In this document: positions 60,462-64,000 of the stretch, piece by piece
Position numbering within the stretch: position 1 is the stretch's first letter
Layout: each line of letters begins with the position of its first letter
NCBI GenBank assembly: GCA_037890055.1
Contig: JBBKBD010000008.1
Length of the DNA: 64,000 nucleotides
DNA from: Mediannikoviicoccus sp037890055
Lineage (GTDB): Bacteria; Bacillota; Clostridia; Tissierellales; Peptoniphilaceae
Strand: one strand, 5' to 3'
Notes under the pieces: model-generated
Seen by the model: the letters and a program-made list of their open reading frames with translations, nothing else
The model's database searches: none
Told to the model about the DNA's origin: nothing
Position numbers and translations under genes: made by a program

Positions 60462-61046
60462 CTATCCTCTTAACTCTGCCAAAGCCTTAACTGCACCGTT
60501 AAGTCCGTTTAATATTGCCTTAACTGAAATTGTAGTTCCTGAAATGGCTTGGATTTCGTTGTCTGCTGATGGATTGTCAGCTTTTGTCATTTCTCCTGCC
60601 ATGCTCTTTCCTACTACTGATGAAATAAAAGGTTCTTCTGACACTTGTGAACCGAATCCCTTTGTTTCAGAGGATTCAAGAACTTGATATCCTACAATTT
60701 TATCTTCTTTGTCTACGCCTACTACAAATGTAATAGGTCCACCGTAACCACCCTTACCAACGGTCTTTATAACATATCCAACTTCTTCATTGCCTTTTAA
60801 TGCAATAACGATGTCTTTGACATTTTCGTTTTCTTCAAGGATTTTATCAAACTTTGCTTTGTCTTCTTCTTCAAGTGATTTAAAGCTATCCGCTTCTTTA
60901 AAAACCTTCTTCATGGAGGCTTCGTATTCTTCTTTTGCTCTTTTTTCAACAATTGGAGATGTGAAGCCGTTTATTATGGTTAGGCAAGTTGTAGCCACTG
61001 CTGTGATTACAAATAGTTTTAATGCTAAAGTTAAAATCTTCTTCAT
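60462..61046 (-). CDS. rnfG: Rnf complex subunit RnfG
   Basis: 194 residues: membrane anchor (about 10-28) and an FMN-binding domain. The covalent flavin site is seen as ISGTTIS near residue 168, close to the S(T)GAT consensus; the threonine would carry FMN. Addition needs an ApbE flavin transferase, which is not in this window. Start overlaps rnfD stop (TAATG). Confidence 0.93.
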   Translation of the reverse strand: MKKILTLALKLFVITAVATTCLTIINGFTSPIVEKRAKEEYEASMKKVFKEADSFKSLEEEDKAKFDKILEENENVKDIVIALKGNEEVGYVIKTVGKGGYGGPITFVVGVDKEDKIVGYQVLESSETKGFGSQVSEEPFISSVVGKSMAGEMTKADNPSADNEIQAISGTTISVKAILNGLNGAVKALAELRG

Positions 61047-62002
61047 TATTTCTTACCTCCCCTTCCAAAAGGTTTTGGAGTGGTTAACTTTTCAATAAGA
61101 GGTGTTGCACAGTTCATTACAAGAATTGAGTATGATACCCCTTCTGGTAGTGATCCGTGGACTCTTATGGCTGCCGTTATAAGTCCACAGCCTATGGCAA
61201 ATATAATTTGTCCCTTTTTACTTACAGGAGCTGTAACATAGTCTGTTGCCATAAATATTGCCCCTAGTAAAAGTCCACCAATAAGTACATGGTTTAATAG
61301 TTCTCCTGATGGTACTCCAAAAATAAATAGGAAAACTACTGTTGTTAAAATGTATGTTAATGGTATTCTAATGTGTATTACCTTTTTAACTAGTAGATAG
61401 ACTCCACCGATTAAAAGTGCAAGGGCTGAAACTTCACCAATACATCCTCCCATGTTTCCAAGGAAGGCATCTAATAGTTTAACTTCTCCACCTGCTAATG
61501 GTGTTGCCATTGATACGGCGTCTGGCCCTGGAGCAACATAGTTTGCCATTTCCTTTGGCCATGAAGCCATTAGTGCCGCTCTAGCTGCAAGTGCAGGGTT
61601 CATAAAGTTGGCACCTATTCCACCAAATAATTGTTTTGTAATAATTATTGCAAAAATTCCACCAAATATTACCATATAAAATGGCATGGTTACAGGTACG
61701 TTAAATGCAAGTAATAGTCCTGTTACAACTGCTGATAAGTCGCCAATGGTTACAGGTCTTTTAGTAAGCTTTTGAAAAGCGTACTCTGAAAGAACGCATG
61801 AACCAACGGACACAAGACATAACAACAAAGCTCTTATTCTAAAGAAGTAAACACCCGCAATAAGAGCTGGCATTAAGGCTATAATTACATCTAGCATAAC
61901 CTTAGAACTTGTTATTGAATCTCTTATATGAGGAATAGCAGATACTTCAAGCTTTCCTTCAAGATTGTCAATAACTTCTTGATCTTTTATTTTTTTCTCC
62001 AC
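61046..62002 (-). CDS. rnfD: Rnf complex subunit RnfD
   Basis: 318 residues with about ten hydrophobic segments. The second FMN site is in DAVSMATPLAG (SxAT motif). I place the start at GTG 62002, five bases after AGGAG and just past the rnfC stop; an ATG further upstream would overlap rnfC by some 40 bases and has no ribosome site. Forms the membrane core with RnfA, E and G. Confidence 0.93.
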   Translation of the reverse strand: MEKKIKDQEVIDNLEGKLEVSAIPHIRDSITSSKVMLDVIIALMPALIAGVYFFRIRALLLCLVSVGSCVLSEYAFQKLTKRPVTIGDLSAVVTGLLLAFNVPVTMPFYMVIFGGIFAIIITKQLFGGIGANFMNPALAARAALMASWPKEMANYVAPGPDAVSMATPLAGGEVKLLDAFLGNMGGCIGEVSALALLIGGVYLLVKKVIHIRIPLTYILTTVVFLFIFGVPSGELLNHVLIGGLLLGAIFMATDYVTAPVSKKGQIIFAIGCGLITAAIRVHGSLPEGVSYSILVMNCATPLIEKLTTPKPFGRGGKK

Positions 62003-62012
62003 TATAACTCTC

Positions 62013-63338
62013 CTATCTCTTACTTGACTGAGCTCTAAGTTCTCTCTTACCATGTCTGATAGCCTCTATAAGAGGTCTCTTTGAAGGACATACATAGGAA
62101 CATGATCCACATTCAATACAGTCCATGATATAAAGGTCCCTAGCTTCTTCAAATCTATTGTTTAAAACATTTAATTGAATGTATAAAGGCATTAAATTTA
62201 TTGGACAAACATCAACGCATTTACCACATTTGATGCATGGTGTAACCACTGGAGGTTTTGCCTCTTCCTTATTTAGTACAAGAATACCACCAACGGCTTT
62301 TATAGTTGGAAGGTCTGTTCTAAATTGGCTTTCACCCATCATAGGTCCACCGATAATAACTTTGCCCACATCATCTTTTACTCCACCACAAAATTCTAAA
62401 ATTTCGTTAATTGGAGTACCAACTCTAACAAGTAGATTAGAAGGTCTGTTTATAGAAGAGCCTGTTACAGTAACAACCTTTTCATAAAGAGGTTTTCCTT
62501 CAACTACAGCTTCATATACAGATGCAGCCGTACTTGAGTTTATAACTTGCACCCCTTCAGTAGTACTTCTTACAGAAGAAGGCATCTTCATCTTTAATAT
62601 AGAGTCAATCAATCTTCTTTGATCCCCTTGAGGATACTTTGTCTTTAAAACTGAAACCTCTACATCGTTAAATTTCTTACAAGCTTGATCAATAAGTTCT
62701 ATGGCTTTAGGCTTATTGGACTCAATTCCAATATATCCCTTTTTAGCACCCATGGCCTTCATTACAATTCTTAGACCATTTACAACCTTTTCAGGATATT
62801 TTTCCATAGTCTTTTGATCACTAGTCAAATAAGGTTCACACTCTGCACCATTAATAAGAACATAATCAATTTTATCGTCAGGCTTTGTTTTGATTTTAAC
62901 ATGAGTAGGGAAACCTGCCCCACCTAAACCAACAACTCCTGCTTCTTTTACCCTTTCTACTATAGTTGCAGAATCTAAACTTTCATAGTCATCATCATAA
63001 GGAGTATAACCAATAGTATCTAATCCATCGTTTTCAATAACAATGGCCTTAGTATGTACCCCAGTAACTGTGGTTAAATCTTTAATTTCCACAACCGTGC
63101 CTGAGACACTGGCATGAACCGGTGCTGTAATAGTTCCTGGCGCCTCTCCAATCTTTTGTCCCATCTTAACTTCATCCCCAACCTTAACAAGAGGACTACA
63201 TGGTACCCCTGTGTGTTGGTGAAGAGCGATGTAAACCTTTTTTGAAACTGGGCCATTCTCTATTTCACATTGATTGGTCAATTCCTTAAAATCATGCATA
63301 TGAGTTCCACCTTTAAAGGTCAACTCAATCTTACTCAT
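62013..63338 (-). CDS. rnfC: Rnf complex subunit RnfC
   Basis: 441 residues: N-terminal FKGGTH region, a Rossmann-like FMN/NADH domain (GLGGAGFPTHVK; INGAECEPYL), and two 4Fe-4S motifs (CIKCGKCVDVCP and CIECGSCSYVCP). It is the NAD+-reducing subunit; Rnf couples ferredoxin oxidation to ion export. First gene of the operon. Confidence 0.96.
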   Translation of the reverse strand: MSKIELTFKGGTHMHDFKELTNQCEIENGPVSKKVYIALHQHTGVPCSPLVKVGDEVKMGQKIGEAPGTITAPVHASVSGTVVEIKDLTTVTGVHTKAIVIENDGLDTIGYTPYDDDYESLDSATIVERVKEAGVVGLGGAGFPTHVKIKTKPDDKIDYVLINGAECEPYLTSDQKTMEKYPEKVVNGLRIVMKAMGAKKGYIGIESNKPKAIELIDQACKKFNDVEVSVLKTKYPQGDQRRLIDSILKMKMPSSVRSTTEGVQVINSSTAASVYEAVVEGKPLYEKVVTVTGSSINRPSNLLVRVGTPINEILEFCGGVKDDVGKVIIGGPMMGESQFRTDLPTIKAVGGILVLNKEEAKPPVVTPCIKCGKCVDVCPINLMPLYIQLNVLNNRFEEARDLYIMDCIECGSCSYVCPSKRPLIEAIRHGKRELRAQSSKR

Positions 63339-63610
63339 AACACCCCTACCTTTCGTTTATTTAAAATAATCGCATTCCCTTAAGAATTTGCTTTTATTTA
63401 TTCTTACATTATACATTATAACATAATTTTCACAATTAGATTTTACAAAAAAGCTGATTGTGTCAAATTAATTAGCATTTTCGTATTATATTGAGATTTA
63501 GAAAAAACAAATAAAATTCGTATAATTTTTTTAAAGTTTATTAGCAGTTTGTAACCACAAAAAACTTTCATTCACTTAACAATGCTTTTCAAAAAATTCT
63601 CTCAGCAGTT
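63339..63610. other. Gene-free stretch upstream of rnfC
   Basis: About 270 very AT-rich bases with no open frame of note. It holds the rnf promoter (63415-63423). A TTGACA on the minus strand at 63471-63476 has no good -10 at 17 bases. Nothing else is recognised. Confidence 0.6.
63415..63423 (-). promoter_or_regulatory. rnf operon promoter, extended -10
   Basis: Minus strand TGTTATAAT, an extended -10, about 77 bases before the rnfC start. No good -35. Confidence 0.5.
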
Positions 63611-63647
63611 AAAAAGCCTTGAAACTTTTATATTTCAAGGCTTTTCC
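63611..63647 (-). terminator. Terminator after tRNA-Lys
   Basis: Minus strand AAAAGCCTTGAAA / TTTCAAGGCTTTTT around a short AT loop, immediately after the encoded CCA end. Confidence 0.9.
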
Positions 63648-63724
63648 TGGTGACCCATCAGGGGTTCGAACCCTGGACAACCTGATTAAGAGTCAGGTGC
63701 TCTACCAGCTGAGCTAATGAGTCA
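63648..63724 (-). tRNA. tRNA-Lys (anticodon CUU)
   Basis: 77 bases with encoded CCA. Acceptor stem TGACTCA / TGGGTCA (one G-U), D-arm TAGCTCAGCTGGTAGAGCA, anticodon loop CTCTTAA (anticodon CUU), T-arm GGTTCGAACC. Complete and normal. Confidence 0.95.
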
Positions 63725-63736
63725 TATTATTATATT
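63703..63736. repeat. 34-base direct repeat, copy 1
   Basis: Covers the first 22 bases of the tRNA-Lys gene and 12 bases of its 5' flank. Identical to 63860-63893. Confidence 0.9.
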
Positions 63737-63810
63737 GTATTATTGTTTTTTGATTATCTTATTATTAAACCTGTTCTTTCAATACCGCTCATCTTTTTTT
63801 TGCTTCGCAA

Positions 63811-63855
63811 AGACTAAGTCATTGCCTCCATTTCCTGTGGGAAATGGGCCACTTA
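63811..63855. repeat. Hairpin element between the repeat copies
   Basis: CCATTTCC (63828-63835) pairs with GGAAATGG (63840-63847), and TAAGT (63815-63819) with ACTTA (63851-63855). Adjacent TTTGC-TTC-GCAAA (from about 63800) makes a second small hairpin. Looks like a small palindromic element, with no U-tract. Confidence 0.5.
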
Positions 63856-63859
63856 CTTA

Positions 63860-63881
63860 TACCAGCTGAGCTAATGAGTCA
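63860..63881 (-). pseudogene. Truncated tRNA-Lys 5' end
   Basis: The first 22 bases of the neighbouring tRNA-Lys (acceptor 5' strand through TTAGCTCAGCTGGTA) with the same 5' flank, after which the sequence departs into the hairpin element. It cannot fold as a tRNA. The whole 34-base repeat is 63860-63893. Confidence 0.8.
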
Positions 63882-63945
63882 TATTATTATATTTAATTTT
63901 AACTAACACTATAATTGTATCACTTCTTGTTTACTTTGTAAACAC

Positions 63946-64000
63946 TGGTGCCCAGAGCCGGAATCGAACCAGCGACACGAGGATTTTCAGTCCTCTGCTC
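63946..64000 (-). tRNA. tRNA-Phe (anticodon GAA), 5' end outside window
   Basis: 3' part with encoded CCA (63946-63948), T-arm GGTTCGATTCC and anticodon loop CTGAAAA (anticodon GAA). The D-arm and acceptor 5' strand lie beyond the right edge. Confidence 0.93.

Noticed and set aside
62003..62053. Longer RnfD start at 62053
   Set aside because: It would overlap rnfC by over 40 bases without a ribosome site, whereas GTG 62002 has AGGAG five bases upstream.
63648..63893. Genomic-island attachment site at tRNA-Lys
   Set aside because: The duplicated part is the 5' half of the tRNA, only 157 bases apart, and no integrase or mobile gene is near.
1..64000. CRISPR arrays, prophage, transposase genes
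   Set aside because: No regularly spaced repeats and no cas, phage or transposase motifs were seen on either strand.

Overview
The window is AT-rich chromosomal DNA of a low-G+C Gram-positive anaerobe. A six-subunit Rnf complex, a SufCBDSU iron-sulfur system, the L27 N-terminal extension paired with its Prp protease, and the mreBCD / rplU-prp-rpmA / obgE gene order all point to Clostridia or Tissierellia. A Peptoniphilaceae-like organism is my best guess, but I have no marker that fixes the genus. Sporulation and min genes that often sit in this neighbourhood in spore formers are absent. Nearly all genes lie on the minus strand. I see no phage, insertion sequence or CRISPR array.

Layout, left to right. 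1-0.9 kb: the 3' part of a MocR-type regulator. 1.0-4.7 kb: an arsenic operon (arsR-arsD-arsA-acr3, minus) with a clear promoter and duplicated operator. 4.8-7.4 kb: metNIQ methionine importer. 7.4-10.4 kb: sirtuin, Nudix hydrolase and a long BrnQ transporter. 10.6-12.0 kb (plus): DUF4430 lipoprotein, ECF S component and Hsp20. 12.0-14.2 kb: CcdA, thioredoxin-like protein and an unrecognised membrane-anchored protein. 14.3-19.2 kb: sufCBDSU. 19.3-20.7 kb: folC. 20.7-21.3 kb: a gene-free stretch holding a highly structured candidate non-coding RNA. 21.3-30.2 kb: an eight-gene nucleoside operon (purine nucleoside phosphorylase, zinc dehydrogenase, MtnA isomerase, BMP-type lipoprotein, ATPase, two permeases, amidohydrolase).

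30.3-36.5 kb: heparinase-like protein convergent with a YfhO / acetyltransferase / PIG-L deacetylase operon. 36.7-40.5 kb: OmpR-type two-component system with an ABC exporter. 40.6-44.6 kb: ferric/phosphonate-type ABC importer. 44.7-45.7 kb: phosphodiesterase and RidA. 45.7-49.9 kb: rsfS, yqeK, nadD, yhbY, obgE, rpmA, prp, rplU with an L21-type leader. 49.9-58.3 kb: RNase E/G, a very large PBP2, MreD, MreC, MreB, RadC, a Gx-family membrane protein and a NusG-II protein. 58.4-63.3 kb: rnfCDGEAB. 63.6-64 kb: tRNA-Lys(CUU), a truncated copy of its 5' end, and the 3' part of tRNA-Phe(GAA).

The two most interesting places are (a) 20.76-21.18 kb, where a roughly 20-bp long-range helix encloses several local hairpins and the whole is flanked by terminator hairpins, and (b) the nucleoside operon, where uptake, deamination, phosphorolysis, MtnA isomerisation and an uncharacterised dehydrogenase form what looks like a complete salvage route for 5'-modified nucleosides such as 5'-deoxyadenosine or methylthioadenosine, without the usual MtnK/B/C/D genes.
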